DNA of 64,000 nucleotides from Lentisphaerae bacterium GWF2_57_35. GTDB taxonomy: Bacteria; Verrucomicrobiota; Kiritimatiellia; CAIQIC01; GWF2-57-35. The notes beneath the pieces are model-generated. The model searched no databases. It saw only the letters and a list, made by a program, of their open reading frames with translations, and was not told the origin of the DNA. Numbering within the stretch: position 1 is the stretch's first letter; each line of letters opens with the position of its first letter. The position numbers were made by a program, and so were the translations under genes. The stretch spans positions 33,856-97,855 of the forward strand of contig MHBK01000066.1 in NCBI GenBank assembly GCA_001804865.1. The letters run 5' to 3'. Shown one piece after another: positions 17,526-25,531 of this stretch.

Positions 17526-17931
17526 GGGTGCATCTTGACAGGCCCCTCCTCAACGTCTGGCACCACCGGCTTACGCCCTGTCTCTTATACACAAAATTCT
17601 CCAAGAGAGTCTGGCCTTCAACCAAGTCCTAATTCCTTATCCGTGGGACCGCTTTGCCATCCGTGGGGTAAATCTTCTCGGATGAGAAGGATAAGCAACG
17701 AATAAAGAACTGCTCCACCCAGCGCTGGATCGCCGCACGGGGTGCGGCTCCTACAAAAATCAATGGCCTTCCGGTAGGAGCCGCAACCCTTTGCGGCGAT
17801 TTGAGCTTAGCCGAACACGAAGCGCAAAATATGTGTATAAGAGACAGGGCTTACGCCGGCGGCTACGTAGCCGCGTCCGTAAGGACGTGGATTCTTATTC
17901 GTATGCGCGGGGGCCGTGTCAAGATGCACCC
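17526..17931. mobile_element. Miniature inverted-repeat element, copy A, interrupted by another element
   Basis: Ends GGGTGCATCTTGACA (17526-17540) and TGTCAAGATGCACCC (17917-17931), inverted relative to each other; the full 20-bp end seen in copy B (36787) is shortened by 2 bp at the left. The interior matches the reverse complement of copies B and C (CCTCCTCAACGTCTGGCA, GGCGGCTACGTAGCCGCG, CGTCCGTAAGGACG) but is split by a 270-bp insertion with its own terminal repeats. No target duplication remains around copy A. It fills the gap between the histidine kinase and the TSP3/RHS locus, which otherwise holds no gene. Confidence 0.8.
17578..17847. mobile_element. Nested 270-bp element with Tn5/IS50-type ends and 10-bp target duplication
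   Basis: Perfect 16-bp terminal inverted repeats CTGTCTCTTATACACA (17578-17593) and its complement (17832-17847), the sequence of the Tn5 mosaic end. Flanks repeat GGCTTACGCC on both sides (17568-17577 and 17848-17857), a sequence present once in copy C of the host element, so this is a true insertion with duplication. The interior has no open frame of note but holds two facing hairpins: CGCCGCACGGGGTGCGGC (17731 on) and GCCGCAACCCTTTGCGGC (17780 on). The sequence next to the ends is not commercial adapter sequence, favouring a natural non-autonomous IS4/IS50-like element over a library artefact. Confidence 0.7.
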
Positions 17932-17946
17932 TCGAGAAATCATGAC

Positions 17947-17975
17947 TTGTCGGCGAGATGGCTAAATCCTATAAT
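17947..17975 (+). promoter_or_regulatory. Sigma-70-type promoter for the TSP3/RHS locus
   Basis: TTGTCG (17947-17952), 17-bp spacer, TATAAT (17970-17975). The perfect -10 and exact spacing predict a start near 17982, giving a leader of about 50 nt to the ATG at 18032. It begins 16 bp after the end of mobile element copy A, so the insertion may have displaced or donated upstream control sequence. Confidence 0.65.
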
Positions 17976-18031
17976 AAACGTTGGAATCGGACCTTGATCG
18001 CCATCTGCAATTCGTACCGAAGGGGGGAGCC

Positions 18032-19288
18032 ATGCATATTTTACGGACGTTTTCCAATCCTTGGAAAACCGTTCTCTTTTTTTTCCAATGTTTGGAAAAT
18101 CGCGTCGAATTTTTTCCAATGATTGGAAAATTTCGCCGGACTTTTTCCAATGATTGGAAAACTTGCCTGAGCGCCGTTGGGCTGGCGGTTTGCGCCGTCG
18201 CGGCGCGCGCGGAGGACCCCGACATGATGAGCATCCACCTGATGACGCAAAAGGTGGCGGGCGTCGAACGCAATGTGTTTGGCCGTCATGACTACACGGT
18301 TCGCCGGGTTTTGGAAGACCTGGATGGGATCGTCAACGGCGTGGGTTTGGACGATGTCGTGACGCGTTTTGGGGGGCGGCCTCGGTTTTACCCGATCTTC
18401 ACGACGGGCAGCGTGTCCACTCTCGGCGAGGACTTGTCCTACCTGTTGGATGAGTTTCCGCTGGGGGGAGACGTCTATTCGCAGTCCCTGGCGGTAGGCG
18501 AAAAGAGTTATGTGGATGAGTACGGAAATTACTTCACGACGACCGAGCCGTACCAGTATGAAGAATTGCCCTACTCGAACACGGTTTCTTTGACGTTCTA
18601 CGCGGGCTGCGACACGGCCGCGGCCGCCGGCCTGGGCGCTCTCATGAACGTGGAAATCGTGACGCGGGGCCAGCGCTATTTGCTCCATGCGTTTGGCGAC
18701 GCGGCGGAAGTAACGCGGTACGACCGGGACGAGGCGGGGCGGCTGGTTACGGCCTTCTACGCTTTCGATACGAACGAGGCGGCGATTCACTGCCAATACG
18801 ACCCCAACGGCAACCGGCTCCTGAAGCTGGAGATCGCCCGAAACGACTTGTCCATGGATTCCAACGGCAACCACCTGCCGGACCTTTGGCAACTGCGCTA
18901 CTTCCCGGATCTCTCGCAGACGGGCGCGGGCGATCCCGATGGCGACGGGGTCGTGAACAGCAACGAGTATGTCTGTCGCGGCAATCCGACGCGGACGGAC
19001 ACGGACGACGATGCGATGAACGATTTGCAGGAGTTCATCGCCGGCACGGCGCTGGACGATCCGCGACGATATTTCCGCGTGGAGCGCATTCTCGCTGGCG
19101 GCGGGACCTCCGTCGTGCAGTGGATCGGCGTTTCCAACCGCAACTATCAATTCCAGGCTGCCGAACCCATTGCCGGAACTTGGACCAATGCGGCGCCGTT
19201 AATTTTTGCGCCGACGAACGGGACGATCGAGATGCGATCGCCGGAGATTCCCGATCGTTTCTATCGAATCATTGTGATCAAACCATAA
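18032..19288 (+). CDS. Secreted TSP3-repeat protein with palindrome-encoded N-terminal leader
   Basis: 418 aa from the ATG at 18032, which has AGGGGGGAG just upstream. An ATG at 18119 is the alternative and would give a more compact signal peptide. The first 43 codons or so are encoded by the palindrome array; then comes a hydrophobic stretch CLSAVGLAVCAVAARA with a predicted cleavage before EDPD. The middle is not recognised. Around residues 275-330 are calcium-binding Asp-rich TSP3-type repeats (DSNGNHLPDLWQ, GDPDGDGVVNSNEY, TRTDTDDDAMNDLQEF). A short C-terminal beta-rich module follows (about 340-418), similar in pattern to the end of the 23558 gene (SVVQWIGVSNRNYQF versus ALSWHGVTQRLYSI). 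First gene of a three-gene secreted locus; 12 bp separate it from the RHS gene. Confidence 0.75.
   Translation: MHILRTFSNPWKTVLFFFQCLENRVEFFPMIGKFRRTFSNDWKTCLSAVGLAVCAVAARAEDPDMMSIHLMTQKVAGVERNVFGRHDYTVRRVLEDLDGIVNGVGLDDVVTRFGGRPRFYPIFTTGSVSTLGEDLSYLLDEFPLGGDVYSQSLAVGEKSYVDEYGNYFTTTEPYQYEELPYSNTVSLTFYAGCDTAAAAGLGALMNVEIVTRGQRYLLHAFGDAAEVTRYDRDEAGRLVTAFYAFDTNEAAIHCQYDPNGNRLLKLEIARNDLSMDSNGNHLPDLWQLRYFPDLSQTGAGDPDGDGVVNSNEYVCRGNPTRTDTDDDAMNDLQEFIAGTALDDPRRYFRVERILAGGGTSVVQWIGVSNRNYQFQAAEPIAGTWTNAAPLIFAPTNGTIEMRSPEIPDRFYRIIVIKP
18050..18161. repeat. Four TTTTCCAA-NNN-TTGGAAAA palindromes at an exact 31-bp period
   Basis: Identical 8-bp arms with 3-bp centres TCC, TGT, TGA, TGA at 18050-18068, 18081-18099, 18112-18130 and 18143-18161. 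Starts are exactly 31 bp apart (about three helical turns), so sites would lie on one face of the DNA. Because 31 is not a multiple of three, each copy is read in a different frame (FSNPWK, FQCLEN, FPMIGK, FSNDWK). The only copy read in the frame where the TGA centre would be a stop carries TGT instead. Confidence 0.9.
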
Positions 19289-19300
19289 GAGGGCCTCGCC

Positions 19301-22300
19301 ATGAAAAAATGCATTGGGAAAACGGTTCTGCGTGGAGCAGGGGCGTGCGCGATTCTTATCATGCTGACGTTGCCCGTCGCCGGCTACGAGGCGGGCATAC
19401 CGGGGGCGACGCGGGATTACGGCAAGTCGCTGGCGCAAGGCGATCCGGTCTCTGCCGCCAACGGAGCCTACTACTTCGAGCTGCCGCTGCTGTCGCTTGG
19501 GGGGCCGATGCGCCTCGAGTGCCGGCTGTATTATCGTTCCGACCTGTATCGCGGCTACGGATTGATGAGTCTGCCGTACACCTTCTGGTGCAGTCCCTAC
19601 GCGCACGCTTCGTCCGGCATGAACCTGGGCACGAACGTCTACGCCACGGTTTATCTGCCGGATGCGCGCATGGTGTCCTTCCAGCGGGAATCCACGAGCA
19701 ACTGGGGGCTGACGGGCATGTCCGCGGATATCGGCGGACACGTTTATCAGGACAATGTCCCGCGCGTTCGCTATCAACTGCAGGAAACCACGAACGGGCT
19801 CTATCTGGCCGATCCCTCGACAGCGCGGCTCTATATGTTCGAGAAGCATCAGGGCGCCGGCGGCGCCAACGAATGGCGCATCCGGTACATCGTGGATCGA
19901 AACACGAACAGCCTGAGCTTCTCGTATGCGTCGCCCTCCATCGGACGTCCGGCCTCCGTGAGCGACGGGCTGGGGCGTACGTTGTCGTGGAGCTATGCCT
20001 CCTACATGACCAACGTCGCCGATTCCGCCGGCCGCTCGGCGAGCTTCTATTACGAAACGTTCGCGCCGGACAACGGCAACGATCCGGTCGCTACGCTGCG
20101 CTCGATTACGAACGCGGGCGGGCAGGGGATGCGTTTCGGTTACGGCGGCGTAATGGGCGGTTTCTACCACCTGATCTCCGCCGTGAGGAATCCCGCGGGC
20201 AACACGCCCTACGTTCAGGCGTATGAAATGAAGACGCTCTACGGCGAAAGTTTTCCGCGCGTGGTTTCGCAGTGGGATGCCTACTCCAACCAAACCGCCC
20301 TGACTTACATTACGAACGGCAATCTGGTAATCGTCTCGGCGCCGGATGGAGGCACGAACGTATACGCTCACTCGAGCTCGCACGGATTCCCGGCCCTGCT
20401 GACCGATCCCGACGGCGAGTCCATTCTGTTTGCGCAGGACACAAACGGACACCTCGCCTCGGTGTCCGACCGGTTGGGCGGGACGGCGACTTTCGCCTAC
20501 GATCCGGCGTCCGGCCTGCCGTCCGCGGCGACCAATGCGCGAGGCGATGCGCTTCGATTCGCGTGGACTCCGCGCGCGCAGTCCTTCGTCAACCCCGGCG
20601 CGGCCGATACCGTCGCCGTAACGTTTGTCGACCTGGCCCGCATCGATTATCCCGACGGCTCGTTCGAGACGTTCGATTGCGACGGACGGGGCAACGTGAC
20701 CAGCCGGATCGACCGCCTGGGCGGAACTTGGCGTGGCGCCTACAATTCCCGCGGCCAATTGCTCGCGATCACCAATCCCGCCGGCGGTTGGTCGGCGTTT
20801 ACCTACAACCCCGACGGCGCCCTGGCCACGACCCGGGATTCCGACACCGGGATCACGACCTACGGTTACGATGCCTCGAAGCGGCTGACCCGCGTCACGC
20901 ATCCGGATGCCGCCTTCGCCGCATGGGGCTACGATTCGATGGACCGGCTCACGGCGTATACCAACGAACTCGGTCAGGTCGCGCGCACCGCGTACGACGC
21001 CAACGGGAATGCGGTTGTCCTCACGGACCCCTCCGGGCGGGCGACGAAGTTCGGCTACGATGCGATGAATCGGCTGGTGGCCGTAACGAATCGGAACGGC
21101 GCGGTATCGCGCTGTGAGTACAACGCCCGCGGACTGCCGGAGTTGATCATGGATACCTCGGGCGTGCGGACGGAACTCGGTTATGACAAGCATGGCCGCC
21201 CGACCACAATGACCATTGCCGGCTCCGCCTGGACGGAGGCCTACAGTGCCGAGGGGCTGCCGCAAGCCTCCGAGTCGCCGACAGGAAGCGAATCCGGCGT
21301 CGGACGGGATGCGCTTGGGCGCGTCGCGTCGTTCACGAACGGACTCGGACAGGCCGTCTCGTTCGAACGCGACGCCATGCAGCGGATCGCGCAAACGACC
21401 GATGCCCTGGGCCGGACCCGTCGGCGCCGATACGATGCGTTGGGACGCCTGCTTTCGGTGGAAGCGCCCGGTCTGGGCTTGGCCACGAATGCGTACGACG
21501 CGCTGGGCCGGCTCGTGGAAATGACGGATTTCAACACGCAACGGTGGGGTTTTGCGTATTCGCCCGCCGGACGGCTGACGTCCATGAGCGATCCCCTGAC
21601 CAACACATGGAGCTACTCGTACGACGCGCGCGGGCGCATGATCGGAGTTCAGTATCCCGATCTCGGAACGCTGGCGCTGGGTTTCGACGCCGTCGGGCTC
21701 GTCACCAATCGCCAATACGCCGGCGGTCCGTCGCTGGCGTACGCCTACGACGACAACGGGCGATTGACCGCGGCGGACGGCGCGGCCATGCAATACGACG
21801 CGGAAGGACGCGTGACCAATTTCGTGCAGAACGGCATGGCCTTCGGTTACGCCTGGGATGCGGCCGGACGGCTTGCCTCGGTCAGCTACGCCGGCGGTTC
21901 CTTCACCGTGAACTACCAATACGATTCGGCCAACGGACTGCTGACCAACGTGGCCGATACGCTCAGTGGCGCGAGCATCGGACTGGAGTACGACGCCGAC
22001 TTCCGGCTCACCGCCATCCGGCGTCCCAACGGCCTGAACACGACGTATGCCTGGGACAACGCCGGTCGGTTGACGCAACTCCGCGAAGGCTCGCTAATCG
22101 ACCTCCAGTACGACTGCAACGCCGCCGGAGAGCCCACCCAGCGGGTCACGGTGGCCCCGCTGACGCCCTCGGCCTGCATGCTCACCTCCGTCTCGACCCA
22201 GCGCTACGATGCCGCCTCGCAGCTTGCAGGCGGCGGATATGCCTATGATGCGCGCGGACGGCTGACGAACGCGCCGGGCTATTCGATCGAGTGGGACGGC

Positions 22301-23506
22301 GCCGGCCGCCTCACGCGCTGCGGCGCCGCGAACCTGATCTGCAATGGACTGGACCACCTCGTGGCGCGCGCGGAAGCCGGCCGGACGAACGCCTTCTTCC
22401 ATTCCGTCGGAATGCCGGGCGCCCCCCTGCTCGCCGAACGCAACGAGACCGGCGCAGCCTGGACGGCCTTCTACGTCTGGACCCCGGGCGGCGGACTCCT
22501 TTATCGCATCGATCCCGCCGCCGGCCATGCGGTGCGCCATTACCATTTCGACCGCAACGGCAATACGCTGGCGTTGTCCGATGCGACCGGCGCCGTGACC
22601 GACGCCTACGCGTATTCGCCGTACGGTCGCCTGCTCGGACGCACCGGCGGCAGCGATCAACCGTTTCTCTTCATGGGCGCTTACGGCGTGCGCCGCGAAG
22701 GCACGCAGCAGGTTTATCACGCCGGCGCGCGCTACTACGACGCCCAGTCGGGCCGGTTCTTCTCCCGCGAGCCGCTGTGGCCCCGCATCGGCGCTCCCAT
22801 GAGCGCCAACCCGTATCAGTATGCCGGGTCGGATCCCGCCGGCCTCGTCGATCCGTCGGGCTTGCTCGAAACCCTTGCCTATGGCCTGGCGGAACTTGTC
22901 ACGCCGGGTTGGGCTCGCGCCTACGAGCAGTACGGAATGCTGGGGCTCGTGGTTCAGATGCAAGCCGACCTCGGCGCGGAGGCGGCCCTCGAAATCTTCT
23001 CGCGGGAAGACGCCCTGGAATCGCTGGAGTACACCATGTCCTACCTTTCCCGCTACAGCCGCTTGCGGAAGCAACGCGCCGCAGGGACGGGCCCGACGTG
23101 GTTCGAAGAGGCGATGCAGCACGATTGGGGACCCGCGCCGGGCGCCGTGGCTACGCCGCTTCTTCCTCCTGCGCCGCCGGAGCCGGTTTTGCAGGCCGGC
23201 ACGCCCGCGCCGCTCAACCCCGCGTTTGTCGAATTCATGATCTTCGAATTCGTGGGCGATTACGAAGCCTACGCGAAGGCGGCCCCCCTGGCGGCGAATC
23301 AGGATTTGCACTTGCAGGCGCCCGTCGGAAGCCTTGCGGATATGTTCGGGCTGTTGATCCAGACCCGGACCTACTGGGACGAAGACGACGCCCATTGGAT
23401 GCTGAACGAAGCGCTGAAAGAAACCGGCGGCCACGTGACCGAAGCCCGGCATCTCATGGACGACCTGCTCGGCGGCATGCGGGATCGGCGCTGGGGCAAT
23501 CGTTGA
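19301..23506 (+). CDS. RHS/YD-repeat protein with core domain and variable C-terminal domain
   Basis: 1401 aa with signal peptide (MKKCIGKTVLRGAGACAILI...LPVAGYEA). Dozens of YD repeats of the form GYDxxxRLTxVTxPDG run from about residue 300 to 1080. The RHS-associated core (YHFDRNGNTLALSD, AYAYSPYGRLLGR, YHAGARYYDAQSGRFFSRE, NPYQYAGSDPAGLVDPSG) ends near residue 1190. After the core comes about 210 aa with no recognised domain, the usual location of polymorphic toxin or effector modules in RHS proteins. The YD shell encapsulates this C-terminal part in known structures. No immunity gene is obvious downstream. Flanked on both sides by TSP3 proteins on the same strand, so likely a single transcript from the 17947 promoter. 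Confidence 0.9.
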   Translation: MKKCIGKTVLRGAGACAILIMLTLPVAGYEAGIPGATRDYGKSLAQGDPVSAANGAYYFELPLLSLGGPMRLECRLYYRSDLYRGYGLMSLPYTFWCSPYAHASSGMNLGTNVYATVYLPDARMVSFQRESTSNWGLTGMSADIGGHVYQDNVPRVRYQLQETTNGLYLADPSTARLYMFEKHQGAGGANEWRIRYIVDRNTNSLSFSYASPSIGRPASVSDGLGRTLSWSYASYMTNVADSAGRSASFYYETFAPDNGNDPVATLRSITNAGGQGMRFGYGGVMGGFYHLISAVRNPAGNTPYVQAYEMKTLYGESFPRVVSQWDAYSNQTALTYITNGNLVIVSAPDGGTNVYAHSSSHGFPALLTDPDGESILFAQDTNGHLASVSDRLGGTATFAYDPASGLPSAATNARGDALRFAWTPRAQSFVNPGAADTVAVTFVDLARIDYPDGSFETFDCDGRGNVTSRIDRLGGTWRGAYNSRGQLLAITNPAGGWSAFTYNPDGALATTRDSDTGITTYGYDASKRLTRVTHPDAAFAAWGYDSMDRLTAYTNELGQVARTAYDANGNAVVLTDPSGRATKFGYDAMNRLVAVTNRNGAVSRCEYNARGLPELIMDTSGVRTELGYDKHGRPTTMTIAGSAWTEAYSAEGLPQASESPTGSESGVGRDALGRVASFTNGLGQAVSFERDAMQRIAQTTDALGRTRRRRYDALGRLLSVEAPGLGLATNAYDALGRLVEMTDFNTQRWGFAYSPAGRLTSMSDPLTNTWSYSYDARGRMIGVQYPDLGTLALGFDAVGLVTNRQYAGGPSLAYAYDDNGRLTAADGAAMQYDAEGRVTNFVQNGMAFGYAWDAAGRLASVSYAGGSFTVNYQYDSANGLLTNVADTLSGASIGLEYDADFRLTAIRRPNGLNTTYAWDNAGRLTQLREGSLIDLQYDCNAAGEPTQRVTVAPLTPSACMLTSVSTQRYDAASQLAGGGYAYDARGRLTNAPGYSIEWDGAGRLTRCGAANLICNGLDHLVARAEAGRTNAFFHSVGMPGAPLLAERNETGAAWTAFYVWTPGGGLLYRIDPAAGHAVRHYHFDRNGNTLALSDATGAVTDAYAYSPYGRLLGRTGGSDQPFLFMGAYGVRREGTQQVYHAGARYYDAQSGRFFSREPLWPRIGAPMSANPYQYAGSDPAGLVDPSGLLETLAYGLAELVTPGWARAYEQYGMLGLVVQMQADLGAEAALEIFSREDALESLEYTMSYLSRYSRLRKQRAAGTGPTWFEEAMQHDWGPAPGAVATPLLPPAPPEPVLQAGTPAPLNPAFVEFMIFEFVGDYEAYAKAAPLAANQDLHLQAPVGSLADMFGLLIQTRTYWDEDDAHWMLNEALKETGGHVTEARHLMDDLLGGMRDRRWGNR

Positions 23507-23557
23507 AAAAATGACTTGTTGCAAACGGAAATATGGAGGCTGTGTATTCTCTGTGAT

Positions 23558-25468
23558 ATGAGCAGGATCGGTCGACAAACGTGCGCCGGCTTCTTGGGGT
23601 GGGCGCTGCTGGCGGGCAACGCCGCGGCGGCCCCGTCCGTCTGGATGAACTTCGACGATCTGCCGGCGACGCGCTCCAACGACCCGCCCGCCGGCAGTGC
23701 AACGTGGCTGTACACGACCAAGGAAATCAACTCCAATGCCGCCTACGGCATGACGCAATACGACACCTGCGGCTGGCGCAATACGAACGCCTATCCGGCC
23801 CCTTTCACAAACAACCACAACTATCTTCAACTCTATTTCAACACCTACAACAGCGATCACATGGGCTTCGAGACCTACGGCTATCTCGAAGTGGACGGCG
23901 GCAACGCCGTGACCGGCCACAGCCTGAAGTACGTCGTGACGGGAGGAAAAAACTCGTACACGACCAACAGCACGGAATATCTGCTGACGAACGGACTGAA
24001 AGCGACCTCCAAAGCGCACTTCACGAATTGGCTTGGGATGGGCGTCGATCCCGTCGCCTGGGGCGCGACCGTGGGACACCCGTACGTCTACTTTCTGAAC
24101 CTCAGCACCAATCCCATTCCGGAAGCGCAGGGCGCCAACCGGCTGAGCTTCTACTACTTTGTTCCATCCTCGCTCTCCAACGGCCCCGGCGGATGGGGGC
24201 AACGGCCGGAACCCACGGTGAACATCGGTCCGTTCAATGGCGTCGGCGGGCATTGGTATCATGAAATCTGCACGCAAGGCGGCGGTTGGACCCGCGCTCT
24301 CTGCGACGGCCATCCCCAGCACAACAACGCCTGGTCGGGCGCCGCGCAATATCCCTATCCCAGTTCGAGCCTGCGCAGCTATGGCTCGGACTATTTCACG
24401 AACCTGTACCGCTGGTACATCAGCTTCAAGCCTCACGACGGCATCGGCCGCGCGCCCTATGCCGTCTGGTTCGACGAAATCGAGTTTCAGTTCGATCCCG
24501 AACCGCAGAACGACGAAACGATCTGCTCGCCGTCCGTGGTCTATTTTCCGTCGAACAAAACCTTCGAAATCGGCTTCATGGACAAGTACAAGAATTTTGC
24601 CTACAGCTACTCCACGTACGAACTGCGGTATTCCTTCGACCCGATCGACAACGCCAACTGGGCCAGCGCCGCGCCGGCTCACATCCTCGCCGACAGCCGT
24701 TACTCCATCAGCAACCGCTGGGACGGCAAGTTTCAGAAGTTCTGGCCGTACTACCAGTCCGTATGGGCGCCGTTCGAGCTGGCCACGCCGCAGGATTCGG
24801 CCCGCCTGATCCCCGGCACGAACGTGTATTTTGCCGTCAAAGACATTTCCCAGCAAAACGGCGACGGCATGCTGCCCATCACCAACTGCACGATCGGACG
24901 CTGGACCATCGGCGGCCGGAACTATTTCGCTTACAGCAACAGCTTCGACTATGCCGGCGATCAGCCGGCGTTGCCGCTCCTCAAGCGCATCTCCTTCCGG
25001 ATCCCCGACGGCTCCCCCGACGCCGATGGGGACGGAGTGGAGGATTGGTGGGAGCAGCTCAACTTCGGCGATCCGGCGAACGGTCAGCCCGGCGCCGATC
25101 CCGACGGCGACCAGCTCGCGAATCTGGCCGAGGCCGCGGAAAAAACCAATCCTCATATCGCCGATATGGACGCCGATGGTTTCAACGACCGGCAGGAATT
25201 GATCGCCGGCACCGGTTTCCGCGATGCCTCCAGTTTCCCTCGCATCGAATCCGTTCATCTGGCGTCCGGCGGCCCGGCGCTCTCCTGGCACGGCGTAACG
25301 CAACGCCTCTACAGCATCTGTGAAACCACCAATCTGTTCGTCTCCGCCACAACGACCAACGTCTACCGCCGGCCGGGCCAGAACGCCACGATGACCTGCA
25401 CCAACTTGCCTTCCGCGAACGAGGGCTTCTCCCATCTGCTCATCGAGCTGCCGGGCTTCCCGTGGTGA
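23558..25468 (+). CDS. Secreted TSP3-repeat protein, PEP-like architecture, function unknown
   Basis: 636 aa from the ATG at 23558, chosen because it gives a clean signal peptide (MSRIGRQTCAGFLGWALLAGNAAAA); the frame is open back to 23516 with only a TTG. The bulk (about residues 25-480) is Asn/Tyr/Trp-rich and unrecognised, plausibly a beta-sandwich binding or structural domain. About residues 490-560 carry TSP3-type calcium repeats (DADGDGVEDWWEQ, ADPDGDQLANLAEA, ADMDADGFNDRQEL), then a short C-terminal module shared in style with the first gene of the locus. Starts 51 bp after the RHS stop, same strand. Confidence 0.7.
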   Translation: MSRIGRQTCAGFLGWALLAGNAAAAPSVWMNFDDLPATRSNDPPAGSATWLYTTKEINSNAAYGMTQYDTCGWRNTNAYPAPFTNNHNYLQLYFNTYNSDHMGFETYGYLEVDGGNAVTGHSLKYVVTGGKNSYTTNSTEYLLTNGLKATSKAHFTNWLGMGVDPVAWGATVGHPYVYFLNLSTNPIPEAQGANRLSFYYFVPSSLSNGPGGWGQRPEPTVNIGPFNGVGGHWYHEICTQGGGWTRALCDGHPQHNNAWSGAAQYPYPSSSLRSYGSDYFTNLYRWYISFKPHDGIGRAPYAVWFDEIEFQFDPEPQNDETICSPSVVYFPSNKTFEIGFMDKYKNFAYSYSTYELRYSFDPIDNANWASAAPAHILADSRYSISNRWDGKFQKFWPYYQSVWAPFELATPQDSARLIPGTNVYFAVKDISQQNGDGMLPITNCTIGRWTIGGRNYFAYSNSFDYAGDQPALPLLKRISFRIPDGSPDADGDGVEDWWEQLNFGDPANGQPGADPDGDQLANLAEAAEKTNPHIADMDADGFNDRQELIAGTGFRDASSFPRIESVHLASGGPALSWHGVTQRLYSICETTNLFVSATTTNVYRRPGQNATMTCTNLPSANEGFSHLLIELPGFPW

Positions 25469-25531
25469 TCTCTATTGTACCTTGAATCGGCTGGCAGCCG
25501 GGGACAAGAGAATCCGTAGGGATAGATGGAA

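Noticed and set aside
17578..17847. Tn5-type ends as plain sequencing adapter contamination
   Set aside because: Bases after the 16-bp ends do not continue as adapter, both ends are present in inverted orientation, and a 10-bp target duplication flanks them. An artefact is still not fully excluded and is stated in the finding.
19199..25435. Long minus-strand open frames (about 960 and 1110 codons) opposite the RHS and TSP3 genes
   Set aside because: They are Arg/Gly/Val-rich shadows produced by GC-rich codon use of the plus-strand genes, without family motifs, signal peptides or ribosome sites.
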